The translations under genes and the position numbers were made by a program. Shown piece by piece: positions 46,290-56,259 of a stretch of DNA of 64,000 bases. The notes below the pieces were generated by a model, which was not told the DNA's origin, did not search any database, and was given only the letters and a program-made list of their open reading frames with translations. Origin of the DNA: Thalassobius vesicularis (lineage in GTDB: Bacteria; Pseudomonadota; Alphaproteobacteria; Rhodobacterales; Rhodobacteraceae); contig NZ_SSMD01000003.1 in assembly GCF_004799325.1 (NCBI RefSeq), positions 62,001-126,000 of the forward strand, in the 5' to 3' direction. How positions within the stretch are numbered: position 1 is the stretch's first letter; each line of letters begins with the position of its first letter.

Positions 46290-48449
46290 TTAGCCGACCG
46301 CGGCCTCGAACGCGCCGCGATAGAGGGCGGCCAGATCGGCCAGCGGGGCTTGGGTTGCGCCCAGTTTCACGCTGTCACCGCCGAATTTGCCGACGGTCTT
46401 GATGCTGACACCGGCCTTGGCGGCGGCGGCCATCAGCGCCTCGGCGGCGTCGAAGTCGCAGGCGATCAGGTAGCGGGCCTGATCCTCGCCGAACAGCTGG
46501 GCCATGTCGGCCTCGTCGATCTGCACGCCGGTCTTGCCAGCCTCGGCCATCTCGAAGGCGGCCAGGGCCAGACCACCGTCGCTGAGGTCGGTGCAGGCGC
46601 CGATCAGGGCGTGGTTGGCGCGGATGAAGTCGCCGTTGCGCTTTTCAGCGGCCAGGTCGACATGGGGCGCATCGCCGTCTTCGCGCTTGAAGACCTCGGC
46701 CAGCAGGGCGGATTGGCCCAGGTGACCGGCGGTGTCGCCAACCAGCAGCGCCACGTTGCCAGCCTTGGCCGCACCCAGGATCGCCAGATCCGGCGAGGCG
46801 ATCAGGCCAACGGCGCAGATCGTCGGGGTCGGCAGGATGCCCTTGCCGTCGGTTTCGTTGTAGAGCGACACGTTGCCCGACACGATCGGCATGTCCAGCG
46901 CGGCAACGGCCTGGCCGATGCCCTGGATCGCGCCGACGAACTGGCCCATGATCTCGGGCTTTTCGGGGTTGCCGAAGTTCAGGTTGTCGGTGGTCGCCAG
47001 CGGCAGAGCGCCAACGGCGGTCAGGTTGCGATAGGTTTCGGCCACGGCCTGCTTGCCGCCTTCGACCGGGTTGGCCTTGACGTAGCGGGGGGTCACGTCG
47101 CTGGTGAAGGCGACGGATTTTTCGGTGCCGTGGATGCGGATGATGCCTGCGCCCAGACCGGGGGTGCGGACGCTGTCGCCCATCACCTGGGTGTCGTATT
47201 GTTCATAGACCCACTGCTTGGCGGCGTAGTTGGGGCTGCCGATCAGGGCCTTCAGGGCGTCGATGGGATCAACGGCGGGCACATCCGCCATCGCTCCAGC
47301 GGCGGGGGTGGGGACCCAGGGACGATCGTATTCGGGCGCCGAGGAGCTGAGTTTCGACAGCGGCAGGTCGGCTTTCACGTCGTTGCCGTGGATGATGAGG
47401 AAGCGGTCCTCGGGGATGGTTTCGCCGACGATGGCGAAGTCCAGGTCCCATTTCTCGAACACGGCGCGGGCTTCGGCCTCCAGCTCGGGCTTCAGCACCA
47501 TCAGCATGCGTTCCTGCGATTCCGACAGCATCATTTCATACGCGGTCATGTTGGTTTCGCGCTGGGGCACGTCATCCAGTTGCAGCTTGATGCCCAGACC
47601 GCCCTTGTCGCCCATTTCCACGGCCGAGCAGGTCAGACCCGCGGCACCCATGTCCTGGATCGAGATGACGGCACCGGTGGCCATCAACTCCATGCAGGCT
47701 TCCATCAGGCGCTTTTCGGTGAAGGGGTCGCCGACCTGAACGGTGGGGCGCTTTTCCTCGATGGTCTCGTCGAATTCAGCCGAGGCCATGGTTGCGCCGC
47801 CGACGCCGTCACGGCCGGTCTTGGCGCCCAGATAAACGACGGGCATGCCGACGCCCGAAGCGGCCGAGTAGAAGATCTTGTCCGCATCGGCCAGACCGGC
47901 GGCGAACGCGTTTACAAGGCAGTTGCCGTTATAGGCGGGGTGGAAACGCACCTCGCCGCCCACGGTGGGAACGCCAAAGCAGTTGCCGTAGCCGCCGACG
48001 CCTTCGACGACGCCGTGGACCAGCTGCTTGGTTTTCGGATGGCCGACCTCGCCGAAGGACAGCGAGTTCATCGCCGCGATCGGGCGCGCGCCCATGGTGA
48101 ACACGTCGCGCAGGATGCCGCCAACGCCGGTGGCCGCGCCCTGGTAGGGTTCGATGTACGAGGGGTGGTTGTGGCTTTCCATCTTGAAGACGATGGCCTG
48201 GCCGTCACCGATATCGACAACGCCCGCGTTTTCGCCGGGGCCGCAGATGACTTGCGGGCCTTCGGTCGGCAGGGTGCGCAGCCATTTCTTGGACGACTTG
48301 TAAGAGCAGTGCTCGTTCCACATCGCCGAGAAGATCCCCAGCTCGGTGAAGGTCGGCTCGCGCCCGATGATTTCCAGGATACGCTCATACTCATCCGGCT
48401 TCAGGCCGTGGGCGGCGATCAGGTCGGGCGTGATGGCTGGGTCTTGCAT
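46290..48449 (-). CDS. purL: Phosphoribosylformylglycinamidine synthase subunit II
   Basis: A 719-residue small-type PurL that, with PurQ and PurS, makes FGAM in purine synthesis. '[14 protein letters not shown]' near residue 50, '[11 protein letters not shown]' near 90 (ATP and substrate site), '[16 protein letters not shown]' near 105 and 'LTDGGLALA'-type '[14 protein letters not shown]' near 635 are characteristic. purQ and purS are not next to it. Confidence 0.97.
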   Translation of the reverse strand: MQDPAITPDLIAAHGLKPDEYERILEIIGREPTFTELGIFSAMWNEHCSYKSSKKWLRTLPTEGPQVICGPGENAGVVDIGDGQAIVFKMESHNHPSYIEPYQGAATGVGGILRDVFTMGARPIAAMNSLSFGEVGHPKTKQLVHGVVEGVGGYGNCFGVPTVGGEVRFHPAYNGNCLVNAFAAGLADADKIFYSAASGVGMPVVYLGAKTGRDGVGGATMASAEFDETIEEKRPTVQVGDPFTEKRLMEACMELMATGAVISIQDMGAAGLTCSAVEMGDKGGLGIKLQLDDVPQRETNMTAYEMMLSESQERMLMVLKPELEAEARAVFEKWDLDFAIVGETIPEDRFLIIHGNDVKADLPLSKLSSSAPEYDRPWVPTPAAGAMADVPAVDPIDALKALIGSPNYAAKQWVYEQYDTQVMGDSVRTPGLGAGIIRIHGTEKSVAFTSDVTPRYVKANPVEGGKQAVAETYRNLTAVGALPLATTDNLNFGNPEKPEIMGQFVGAIQGIGQAVAALDMPIVSGNVSLYNETDGKGILPTPTICAVGLIASPDLAILGAAKAGNVALLVGDTAGHLGQSALLAEVFKREDGDAPHVDLAAEKRNGDFIRANHALIGACTDLSDGGLALAAFEMAEAGKTGVQIDEADMAQLFGEDQARYLIACDFDAAEALMAAAAKAGVSIKTVGKFGGDSVKLGATQAPLADLAALYRGAFEAAVG

Positions 48450-48757
48450 GGCAGTCTCTCCGCAGGCGCGCTGTTTGGGCGCCTCTTTAGGGCATCCACA
48501 CGCGCGGGGAAAGAGGCAAGGCCGCGTCCCGGCAGCGCAGGACGGATAGTTTCTGCGCCTTACCGCAAGATTCGCGAAAAAAAAGGCCGAGCACTAAGCT
48601 CGGCCGAAGTCCAACAGGGAGGTATGAAGATGATGCGAGAAACATCAGCATCACCGTCGAATGCTGAAATAGGCATCGGAATTGAATCGATCAAGCTCCA
48701 ACATGTCGCACTTGCAGCATGGCCGATATGCACCCGGCGCATGGCTGTGGTGCGAAG
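48450..48757. other. Intergenic region between purL and a lysR gene
   Basis: This 308-base gap holds the purL upstream region, a strong terminator for the lysR gene (48577-48605), and a possible 43-codon frame on the plus strand from 48630 that I do not accept as a gene. Nothing else is recognised. Confidence 0.45.
48577..48605 (-). terminator. Terminator of the lysR gene
   Basis: Read on the minus strand, GGCCGAGC-TTAGT-GCTCGGCC is followed by eight T residues. Confidence 0.88.
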
Positions 48758-49663
48758 CTAGCTAAGCTCCTGATCTTTCACTTGTTTACGATACGAGATG
48801 ATTTCGTCCTGCACGAAGTCCCGGAAGGCCGCGATCCGCTTGGAGTGCCGCAATTCCTCGGGGTAGGCCAGAAAAACGGGGACTTCGATGGATTGCACGT
48901 CGGGCAGCACCCGCACGAGATTCGGAAAATCCTGCAGCAGATAGTCGGGCAGAACGCCAATCCCGAGGTGGTTGATGACCGCCTGAAGCACCCCGAAATA
49001 GTTGTTCACCGTCAGGGTCGAGTGGATTTCATAGGTCATCAGGTGCTGGACAAGGTTCGCCCCGGCCCCCACCTGCGCCGAGTTGGGGTTCTGGCAGATC
49101 AGGCGGTGGGTGCTGATCTCCTCGATGGTTTCGGGGGTGCCGTGGCGCTCCAGATATTCGCGCGAAGCATAGAGAAGCATGCGAACCGACATCAGGCGCT
49201 TGCGGATCAGGTCGGCCTGGCTGGGCTCTTTCATGCGGATGGCGACGTCGGCCTCGCGCATGGGCAGATCCAGAACGCGCTCTTCCAGCATCAGGTCGAT
49301 TTTCAGATCGGGGTACTTTTCGTAAAGCGCGGGCAGGCGCGGGGCCAGCCAGAGCGAGCCGAAGCCGGTGGTCGTGGTCACGCGCAATTCGCCGAAGACT
49401 TCTTCTTCGCTGTCGCGGATCCGTGCGGCGGCGGCGTCCAGACGCTTGGTCATGGCGCGCGTGGCGTCGAACAGCAGCTCGCCCTGCTCGGTGAGAATCA
49501 GTCCGCGGGCGTGGCGGTGAAACAGGGTGGTGTTCAGGCTTTCCTCAAGCGCGCGCACCTGCCGGCTGACGGCGGATTGCGACAGATGCAGCGTGTCCCC
49601 GGCATGAGTCAGGCTGCCGGCATCCGCGACCGCGTGGAATATTCTTAGTTTGTCCCAATCCAT
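48758..49663 (-). CDS. LysR-family regulator
   Basis: A 301-residue LTTR with N-terminal HTH ('WDKLRIFHAVADAGSLTHAG', 'LSQSAVSRQVRALEESLNTTLF') and a C-terminal effector domain. The start at 49663 places the HTH at the N-terminus; a longer frame is possible. It is divergent from the indolepyruvate oxidoreductase gene across 169 bases that hold a clear palindrome. Whether it controls that gene is open. Confidence 0.9.
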   Translation of the reverse strand: MDWDKLRIFHAVADAGSLTHAGDTLHLSQSAVSRQVRALEESLNTTLFHRHARGLILTEQGELLFDATRAMTKRLDAAAARIRDSEEEVFGELRVTTTTGFGSLWLAPRLPALYEKYPDLKIDLMLEERVLDLPMREADVAIRMKEPSQADLIRKRLMSVRMLLYASREYLERHGTPETIEEISTHRLICQNPNSAQVGAGANLVQHLMTYEIHSTLTVNNYFGVLQAVINHLGIGVLPDYLLQDFPNLVRVLPDVQSIEVPVFLAYPEELRHSKRIAAFRDFVQDEIISYRKQVKDQELS

Positions 49664-49764
49664 CTCGGCAACTTTCGATTCGAGCAGCCCCAATACACGA
49701 AACACATTGTTCTCACAGGGGCCAGCATCGCTTAACGTGGCGCTATGTCAATTTTTTCTCTTTA

Positions 49765-49785
49765 TAGGTCAGATTTTATGACCTA
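49765..49785. promoter_or_regulatory. 21-bp palindrome before the indolepyruvate oxidoreductase gene
   Basis: TAGGTCA-GATTTTA-TGACCTA has perfect 7-bp arms. It ends 47 bases before the ATG in an AT-rich promoter region, so it probably overlaps the promoter as an operator. Confidence 0.6.
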
Positions 49786-49832
49786 AAATTGCCCTATACT
49801 TGAGCAAGACATCCGACGATGGGAGACGCGGA

Positions 49833-52800
49833 ATGACCAGCCAGAAAGTGACGTTGAACGATCGGTTCGACCTGACGAAATCGCCGGTGCTGCTGAACGG
49901 CACGCAGGCTCTGGTGCGGCTGATGCTGATCCAGAAAGAGCGCGACCGCCAGGCCGGACTGAATACCGCGGGCTTGGTGACGGGCTATCGCGGCTCGCCT
50001 CTGGGTGCGGTAGACATGCAGATGCAGCGCGCTGAAAAGCAGCTGAAAGTGGCAGACGTCCGGTTCCAGGAAGGGCTGAACGAAGATCTGGCCGCCACCG
50101 CGCTGTGGGGCAGCCAGCAGGCCGAGCTGCGCGGCGAGGGCAAGTTCGACGGCGTGTTCGGCCTGTGGTACGGCAAGGGCCCCGGCGTGGATCGCACCGG
50201 CGACGTGATGCGTCACGCCAACATGGCGGGCAGCTCGCAATTCGGCGGGGTGCTGATGGCGATGGGGGATGACCACACCGGCGAGTCCTCGACCGTGCTG
50301 CACCAGTCGGAATGGGCGATGGTGGATGCCTATATGCCCGTGGTCAGCCCGGCCGGCGTGCAGGAGATTCTGGATTACGGCGTCTATGGCTACGCGCTGT
50401 CGCGATTCTCGGGGCTGTGGGTCGGTCTGAAGACGATGAAGGACACGGTCGAGGCGACGGCGGTCGTTGATGGCCGCGCCGACCGGATGAACCTGGTGAT
50501 CCCCGAGTTCGAAATGCCCGAGGGCGGGCTGAACATCCGCCTGATGGACACGCCCGTCGCCCAAGAGGCGCGGATGATCGAGTACAAACGCTTTGCCGCC
50601 GAGGCGTTCAGCCATGCCAACAAGATGGACAAGCGCATGTGGGGCAAGCCCGGCGCCAAGATCGGCTTTGTTGCGGCAGGCAAGAACTGGCTGGACCTGG
50701 TCCACGCGATGGCGCTGCTGAACATCGACGAGGCCGAGGCCGAGCGTCTGGGCATCACCACCTACAAGGTCGGCCAGACCTGGCCGCTGGATATGCGCGG
50801 CTTCCACGACTGGGCCGAGGGGCTGGACCTGATCATCGTGGTCGAGGAAAAGCGCAAGCTGATCGAGGTGCAGGTCAAGGAAGCGATCTTTGACGACCGC
50901 AAGGGCCGCCGCGTCTGGGGCTGGCACAAGGGGGGCGGCGCGGGCTCGATGCATGGGCCCGAGCTGTTCCAGACCAAGTTCGCACTGGACCCGATCCTGA
51001 TCGCCGAACGTCTGGGCGCGATCCTGATCGAAGAAGGCCGCGGCACCGACGGGATCAAGGCCGGCATGGCCGCCCTGTCCGAGGCGCGTCGCAACGACAA
51101 CGCGCAGGAAATCGCCAGCCGTGTTCCGTATTTCTGCTCGGGCTGTCCGCATAACAGCTCGACCAAGGTGCCCGAGGGCAGCCGCGCCTATGCGGGTATC
51201 GGCTGTCACTACATGGTGCAGTGGATGGACCGCTCGACCCTGGGCTTTACGCATATGGGCGGCGAGGGTGCGAACTGGATCGGCGAGGCGCCGTTTTCCA
51301 AAACCGGCCACGTGTTCCAGAACCTGGGCGACGGGACGTATAACCACTCGGGCATCCAGGCGATCCGGGCCGCCGTCGCGGCGGGCACCACGATGACCTA
51401 CAAGATCCTGTTCAACGATGCTGTCGCCATGACCGGCGGCCAGAAGAACGAGGGCGGGCTGTCGGCCTATCGCATCGTCAACGAGGTCAAGGCGATGGGC
51501 GTGCAGAATATCGCCGTCGTCTATGACGAAAAGGAAGAGGTGGACCTGAACGCCTTCCCCTCGGGGGTGGAAAAACACGAACGGGCCGAGCTGGCCTCGG
51601 TTCAGGATAAATTCAGCAAAATCAAAGGCGTATCGGTCATTGTTTACATCCAGACCTGCGCCGCCGAGAAGCGCCGCCGCCGCAAGCGGGGCAAGTTCCC
51701 CGATCCGGATCGCCGCGTGTTCATCAACACCGACGTCTGCGAAGGCTGCGGCGATTGCGGCGTGCAATCCAACTGCGTCTCGATCGTGCCGGTGGAAACG
51801 GAACTGGGCCGCAAACGGGCAATCGACCAGTCCAGCTGCAACAAGGATTTCAGCTGTCTGAACGGGTTCTGCCCCAGCTTCGTGACGCTGGAAGGGGCCA
51901 AGGTCAAAAAGGCCGAGACCGCGCAACTGGATCTGCCGCACCTGCCGCAGCCCGATCTGCCCGCGATCAACGGCACCTATAACGTGGTGATCACCGGCGT
52001 TGGCGGCACCGGCGTGGTGACCATCGGGGCCGTGATGGCGCAGGCTGCTCAGATCGACGGCAAGGGCGCTGGCATGATGGAGATGGCGGGCCTGGCCCAG
52101 AAGGGCGGCGCGGTGCACATCCATTGCCGTCTGGCGAATGCGCCTGAGGATATCAGCGCCGTACGTGTCGCCACCGGCGAGGCGGATGCGCTGATCGGTG
52201 GCGATCTGGTGGTCTCGGCCGGTGCGAAAACGCTGGGCCTGACGCGGACCGGGCGCACCGGGGGCGTGGTCAACAACCACGAGATCATCACCGGCGATTT
52301 CACCCGCAATACCGAGTTTGCGCTGCCTTCCGACCGGTTGGAGCTGCAGCTGCAGGCGCGTTTGCAGGACAAGGTGATGCTGTTCGATGCGTCCGAGCTG
52401 GCTCGGGTCACGCTGGGCGACTCGATCTTCTCGAACATGATGATCTTCGGCGCGGCCTGGCAGCGTGGGCTGGTCCCGCTGAGCTATGAGGCGATCACCC
52501 AGGCGCTGGAGTTGAACGGCGCCGCGGTCGAGCGCAACATCCGCGCCTTTGAGATCGGTCGCTGGGCGGCGCTGCACCCGGCGGACGCGGCGGCGATGCT
52601 GTCGCCCAAGGTCGTGGCCAAGCCCAAGTCGCTGGACGAAAAGATCGGCTACCGCGAGATGCACCTGACCGCCTATCAGGGCAAGCGTCTGGCCAAGAAA
52701 TTCCGCAAGCTGGTGGACCAGTTCGACGACCCGCGCCTGAAAGAGGCAGTGGCGAAGGGCTACGCCAAGCTGTTGGCCTACAAGGATGAATACGAGGTTG

Positions 52801-53255
52801 CCCGCCTGCTGCTGGAGACCGAGTCGAAAGCCCGCGAAGCCTTTGACGGTGACTTCACCATGAAGTTCCATCTGGCCCCGCCGATCCTGTCGAAAATGGG
52901 CGCAAATGGCCGCCCCGAGAAGAAGGAATTCGGCCCCGGCATGATGCGCTGGTTCGGTCTGCTGGCCAAGATGAAGGGCCTGCGCGGCACGCCGCTGGAC
53001 CCGTTCGGCCGTACCGAGGAACGCAAGATGGAGCGCGCGCTGATCAAGCAGTACGAGGCCGACATGGCCGAAGTGCTGCAACGCCTGACGCCCGAAAAGC
53101 TGGACACCGCGGTCGCGCTGGCCGGATTGCCGCTGCAAATCCGCGGGTTCGGGCCGGTCAAACAAACGAACGAGGCCAAGACCGCCAAGCAGCGCGAGGC
53201 CCTGCTGGCACAGCTGCGCAGCTCGGGTGCCCCTACGGCACAAGCGGCTGAATAA
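49833..53255 (+). CDS. Fused indolepyruvate ferredoxin oxidoreductase
   Basis: A 1140-residue single-chain 2-oxoacid:ferredoxin oxidoreductase. It decarboxylates arylpyruvates such as indolepyruvate to acyl-CoA during aromatic amino acid breakdown. Domains in order: pyrimidine-binding region ('GLVTGYRGSPLGAVD' near 45), ThDP-binding region ('PYFCSGCPHNSST' near 435, 'GIGCHYMVQWMD'), a Cys-rich cluster site ('CEGCGDCGVQSNC' near 638) and the gamma-type domain ('VVITGVGGTGVVTIG' near 720). GGGAG lies before the ATG at 49833. It is monocistronic. Confidence 0.93.
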   Translation: MTSQKVTLNDRFDLTKSPVLLNGTQALVRLMLIQKERDRQAGLNTAGLVTGYRGSPLGAVDMQMQRAEKQLKVADVRFQEGLNEDLAATALWGSQQAELRGEGKFDGVFGLWYGKGPGVDRTGDVMRHANMAGSSQFGGVLMAMGDDHTGESSTVLHQSEWAMVDAYMPVVSPAGVQEILDYGVYGYALSRFSGLWVGLKTMKDTVEATAVVDGRADRMNLVIPEFEMPEGGLNIRLMDTPVAQEARMIEYKRFAAEAFSHANKMDKRMWGKPGAKIGFVAAGKNWLDLVHAMALLNIDEAEAERLGITTYKVGQTWPLDMRGFHDWAEGLDLIIVVEEKRKLIEVQVKEAIFDDRKGRRVWGWHKGGGAGSMHGPELFQTKFALDPILIAERLGAILIEEGRGTDGIKAGMAALSEARRNDNAQEIASRVPYFCSGCPHNSSTKVPEGSRAYAGIGCHYMVQWMDRSTLGFTHMGGEGANWIGEAPFSKTGHVFQNLGDGTYNHSGIQAIRAAVAAGTTMTYKILFNDAVAMTGGQKNEGGLSAYRIVNEVKAMGVQNIAVVYDEKEEVDLNAFPSGVEKHERAELASVQDKFSKIKGVSVIVYIQTCAAEKRRRRKRGKFPDPDRRVFINTDVCEGCGDCGVQSNCVSIVPVETELGRKRAIDQSSCNKDFSCLNGFCPSFVTLEGAKVKKAETAQLDLPHLPQPDLPAINGTYNVVITGVGGTGVVTIGAVMAQAAQIDGKGAGMMEMAGLAQKGGAVHIHCRLANAPEDISAVRVATGEADALIGGDLVVSAGAKTLGLTRTGRTGGVVNNHEIITGDFTRNTEFALPSDRLELQLQARLQDKVMLFDASELARVTLGDSIFSNMMIFGAAWQRGLVPLSYEAITQALELNGAAVERNIRAFEIGRWAALHPADAAAMLSPKVVAKPKSLDEKIGYREMHLTAYQGKRLAKKFRKLVDQFDDPRLKEAVAKGYAKLLAYKDEYEVARLLLETESKAREAFDGDFTMKFHLAPPILSKMGANGRPEKKEFGPGMMRWFGLLAKMKGLRGTPLDPFGRTEERKMERALIKQYEADMAEVLQRLTPEKLDTAVALAGLPLQIRGFGPVKQTNEAKTAKQREALLAQLRSSGAPTAQAAE

Positions 53256-53399
53256 CGGGGGCGCTAGGCCCCAAAGCAGTGATGGATTTCCCGTCCAAAG
53301 CCGCGTAAAGGCTTTGTCCGACTCCTTGGCGTGCCTATAGTCGCGCCGAGGGGTTCGGATACCACCCGCGTTCGCGCGGCAAAAAGAAGGCCGAGGCAC

Positions 53400-54212
53400 A
53401 TGGCAGTAGGGATTTTCGACAGCGGTCTGGGCGGGCTGACGGTATGGAACGCGGTGCACAAGCGCCTGCCGGACGTGCCGCTGGTCTATTTCGGTGACAA
53501 CGCCCATGCGCCCTATGGCGTGCGCGATGCCGATGACATCTTCAACCTGACCACGGCTGCCGTGGAACGGATGTGGGATGCGGGCTGTGATCTGGTCATT
53601 CTGGCGTGCAACACCGCCTCGGCCGCCGCACTGCGCCGGATGCAGGAAAGCTGGATTCCCCGGGAAAAACGGGTACTTGGCGTGTTCGTCCCGCTGATCG
53701 AGGCCTTGACCGAGCGCAAGTGGGGCGACAACTCTCCGCCGCGCGAAGTGGCGGTGAAACACGTCGCGCTGTTCGCCACGCCGGCCACCGTGGCCAGCCG
53801 CGCGTTCCAGCGCGAACTGGCGTTCCGCGCGATCGGCGTGGACGTCGAGGCGCAGGCCTGCGGCGGTGTCGTGGACGCGATCGAAGAGGGCGACCTGATC
53901 CTGGCCGAGGCGCTGGTGCGCAGCCATGTCGATGCTTTGAAACGGAAAATGCCGCATCCCGAAGCGGCGATCCTGGGCTGCACGCATTACCCGCTGATGC
54001 AGGACGTGTTCCAGGATGCCCTGGGCGCGAATGTGGACGTCTACAGCCAGGCCAACCTGGTCGCGGAATCGCTGGCCGACTACCTGCAGCGTCACCCCAA
54101 GATGATCGGCCCCGGCACCGAAAGCCTGTTCCTGACGACGGGCGATCCGCGCAAGGTCTCGGCCCGGGCGACGCAGTTCCTGCGCAGCAAGATCGAGTTC
54201 CAGTCGGCGTGA
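53400..54212 (+). CDS. murI: Glutamate racemase
   Basis: A 270-residue racemase that supplies D-glutamate for peptidoglycan. Both catalytic Cys contexts are seen: '[13 protein letters not shown]' near residue 70 and '[14 protein letters not shown]' near 195, and the N-terminal '[13 protein letters not shown]'. The ATG at 53400 starts the conserved domain directly; a 23-residue upstream extension is unlikely. Confidence 0.94.
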   Translation: MAVGIFDSGLGGLTVWNAVHKRLPDVPLVYFGDNAHAPYGVRDADDIFNLTTAAVERMWDAGCDLVILACNTASAAALRRMQESWIPREKRVLGVFVPLIEALTERKWGDNSPPREVAVKHVALFATPATVASRAFQRELAFRAIGVDVEAQACGGVVDAIEEGDLILAEALVRSHVDALKRKMPHPEAAILGCTHYPLMQDVFQDALGANVDVYSQANLVAESLADYLQRHPKMIGPGTESLFLTTGDPRKVSARATQFLRSKIEFQSA

Positions 54213-54219
54213 GCCAGAC

Positions 54220-54233
54220 CTGACTTCGGTCAA
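54220..54233. promoter_or_regulatory. FNR-like box between murI and ccmE
   Basis: CTGAC-TTCG-GTCAA matches the FNR pattern except for the first base. It lies 166 bases before ccmE and 8 bases after murI. Anaerobic control of cytochrome c maturation would make sense, but the match alone is modest. Confidence 0.4.
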
Positions 54234-54398
54234 GGCGACGGGGGCGGGGGCGTGACAGAACGGGCGCGTCTTCGGCCGCAGGCTGACAAATGGGCGCACC
54301 CCCGCAGGACTTGCATCGTGCGTCGTGAATGTTACCTCTGTGTGGCGGAAGATCGGGCCCCGTGTCTGGTTTTTCCTCTAACCCTTTGGGAGGATTGA

Positions 54399-54845
54399 AT
54401 GAAAACTCTGAAGAAGAAACGCCGCATTCAGGTGATCCTGGTGGCTGTGGTGGCGCTTCTGCTGGCGACGGGGCTGATCGGATACGGCCTGCGCGATGGT
54501 ATCAACTTTTTCCGCTCGCCCAGCCAGGTGATCGCGGAACCTCCGAAGGCGACCGAGACGTTCCGACTGGGCGGTCTGGTCGAGGACGGCAGCCTGCAAC
54601 GCGGACAGGGCGAGGTGATCCGGTTCAGCGTGACCGATGGTGGCGGCTCGATCCCTGTCACCTACAAGGGTGTACTGCCGGATCTGTTCGCGGAAAACCA
54701 GGGCATGATCGGCACCGGGAAATACGTGAACGGCGTGTTCGAGGCGACGGAAATCCTGGCCAAGCACGACGAGAATTACATGCCCAAAGAGGTCATGGAC
54801 GCGCTGAAAGAGCAGGGCATGTACAAGGAAGCCAAGAACGACTGA
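54399..54845 (+). CDS. ccmE: Cytochrome c maturation haem chaperone CcmE
   Basis: A 148-residue membrane-anchored haem chaperone: one TM segment (about 10-29), an OB-fold beta-barrel ('FRLGGLVEDGSL', 'VTYKGVLPDLF') and the covalent haem site His123 in 'AKHDENYMP' with Tyr127. It passes haem to CcmF/CcmH, encoded downstream beyond two lysis-type genes. GGGAGG precedes the ATG. Confidence 0.96.
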   Translation: MKTLKKKRRIQVILVAVVALLLATGLIGYGLRDGINFFRSPSQVIAEPPKATETFRLGGLVEDGSLQRGQGEVIRFSVTDGGGSIPVTYKGVLPDLFAENQGMIGTGKYVNGVFEATEILAKHDENYMPKEVMDALKEQGMYKEAKND

Positions 54846-54889
54846 GCGCCCGTTCCGGGGGTTTTGTGGGGTTCTGGCCGCAAATCACA

Positions 54890-54919
54890 GGGATTGCCCG
54901 ACGGGGCGGTCCCTTTTTT
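54890..54919 (+). terminator. Rho-independent terminator of ccmE
   Basis: GGGATTGCCC-GACG-GGGCGGTCCC (two G-U pairs) followed by six T residues. It separates ccmE from the endolysin/holin genes. Confidence 0.85.
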
Positions 54920-54958
54920 CATTTCCGGCGGTTGGTGGGCGGAGATGGCGGGATATTT

Positions 54959-54983
54959 TTGAGTATTTTCAATCAGAAAGAAG
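54959..54983. repeat. Second copy of the GAGTATTT...AGAAAGAAG element
   Basis: GAGTATTTTC followed by AATCAGAAAGAAG resembles the left half of the palindromic element at 19090. The right half is absent here. Confidence 0.45.
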
Positions 54984-55081
54984 ACAAGGTTGAGGTGAAG
55001 GAGCGGGCGGCGTGCGTTCGGGTGCGGGGGTGTTAACCTTTGCGGCTCAGTCTGGTGGGCAGATCAGGCAAGAGGTGGCGC

Positions 55082-55693
55082 ATGCAGACGGTCCGGGAGA
55101 TTGCAGAGCAGATTGTGGCCCGCGAAGGTGGGTTTGTGAATGACCCGGACGATCCGGGTGGGGCGACGAAATACGGGGTGACGCTGGCGACGATGCGGCG
55201 GCTGGGGCTGGATCTGGACGGCGACGGGCGGGTCGGCGAGGGCGATGTGCGGGCGCTGACGCGTGCGCGGGCCGTCGGCATTTTCATCGAGCAGTATTAT
55301 GAACGGCCGGGGATTGCGGCGTTGCCCGAGGGGCTGCGGGCGAGCGTGTTCGACATGTATGTGAACGCGGGCGGCAATGCGGTGAAGATCTTGCAGCGGG
55401 TGTTGCGCGAGATGGGGCAGGCGGTGGCGGTGGACGGGGTGATCGGGCCGCAAACCGTGCGGGCGGCGCAATGGGCGTCCGGGGTGGCGCCGGGGCATCT
55501 GGTGGATGCTTACGGGATTGCGCGGCGAAATTATTACTTTGCGATTGCGGATGCGCGGCCGGCGTCGCGGAAGTTCGCAAGGACTCGGGCGGGCGGCAAG
55601 GGCGGGTGGATTCGGCGGGCAGAGGAGTTCATCGACCCGCGCTATCACCTGAGTGAGGCCGAGTTTGCGCGGAGGGTTGCGGGATGGGTGTGA
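55082..55693 (+). CDS. Holin-associated N-acetylmuramidase (GH108-type endolysin)
   Basis: A 203-residue lysozyme-like protein. The GH108 catalytic segment 'VAREGGFVNDPDDPGGATKYG' (about 11-31; Glu14 is the likely catalytic acid) is followed by 'VFDMYVNAGGNAVKILQ' and a small peptidoglycan-binding region with 'VDGVIGPQTVRAA' near 120. Such genes sit with a holin and serve phage or gene transfer agent lysis. Its stop overlaps the holin start. It stands inside the ccm cluster. Confidence 0.88.
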   Translation: MQTVREIAEQIVAREGGFVNDPDDPGGATKYGVTLATMRRLGLDLDGDGRVGEGDVRALTRARAVGIFIEQYYERPGIAALPEGLRASVFDMYVNAGGNAVKILQRVLREMGQAVAVDGVIGPQTVRAAQWASGVAPGHLVDAYGIARRNYYFAIADARPASRKFARTRAGGKGGWIRRAEEFIDPRYHLSEAEFARRVAGWV

Positions 55694-56181
55694 TGACGCA
55701 TGTGCTGGACCTGGTGTTCGGCGACGGGCGCAATGCGCTGCGCGAGACTGCCGAGGTGTTTCGCGAGAATGCCGAGGCCGGGGCGGGGCGCGAGCTGGCG
55801 TTGCGGCAGGCGGCTCTGGCGCAGTTCGGGGCCGAGTTCGCGGTGCCTCGACGGGGTGTTTTTGACCGGGTGGTGGATGGGCTGAACCGTTTGCCGCGGC
55901 CCGGGCTGGCGCTGGGGACGCTGGGCCTGTTCGTGGCGGCGATGGTCGATCCGGTGTGGTTTGCCGCAAGAATGGAGGGAACCGCGCTGGTGCCCGAGCC
56001 GCTGTGGTGGCTGTTGGGGGCCATCGTCAGCTTTTATTTCGGGGCGCGGCATCAGGCCAAGGGGCAGGAGTTTCAGCAACGCATGTTGCAGGGCGTCGCG
56101 CAGATGCAGGCGCCGCCGCCCGAGAACGCCGCGCTGGAGGACTGGCGGCAAGGCGTGACGCCCGAGGTGCTGGGGCGCTGA
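55684..56181 (+). CDS. Holin family protein
   Basis: A 165-residue protein with two or three membrane segments in its middle (about 70-90 and 105-123), a charged N-terminal part ('RETAEVFRENAEAGAGRELALRQ') and a polar C-terminus. The arrangement and the overlap with the endolysin gene fit the holin family of gene transfer agent lysis modules. It would make membrane lesions that release the endolysin. GGAGGG precedes the ATG at 55684; an ATG at 55693 is the alternative. Confidence 0.82.
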   Translation: MGVMTHVLDLVFGDGRNALRETAEVFRENAEAGAGRELALRQAALAQFGAEFAVPRRGVFDRVVDGLNRLPRPGLALGTLGLFVAAMVDPVWFAARMEGTALVPEPLWWLLGAIVSFYFGARHQAKGQEFQQRMLQGVAQMQAPPPENAALEDWRQGVTPEVLGR

Positions 56182-56259
56182 GCGACCCCGCGACATTGTG
56201 ATCAACGGTATAGGTCGAATCCGATTGGACGGGTTCGGCCTAAGCTTTATAACGGCCCC

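Noticed and set aside
48630-48761. Small plus-strand frame of about 43 codons with GGGAGG upstream
   Set aside because: It runs through the 3' flank of the lysR gene and overlaps its stop; the translation shows no signal or conserved look. Comparative data would be needed.
49794-54299. A 1501-codon open frame on the minus strand opposite the indolepyruvate oxidoreductase and murI genes
   Set aside because: It is an antisense shadow caused by high GC and lack of stop codons; the plus-strand proteins have clear family motifs and this one has none.
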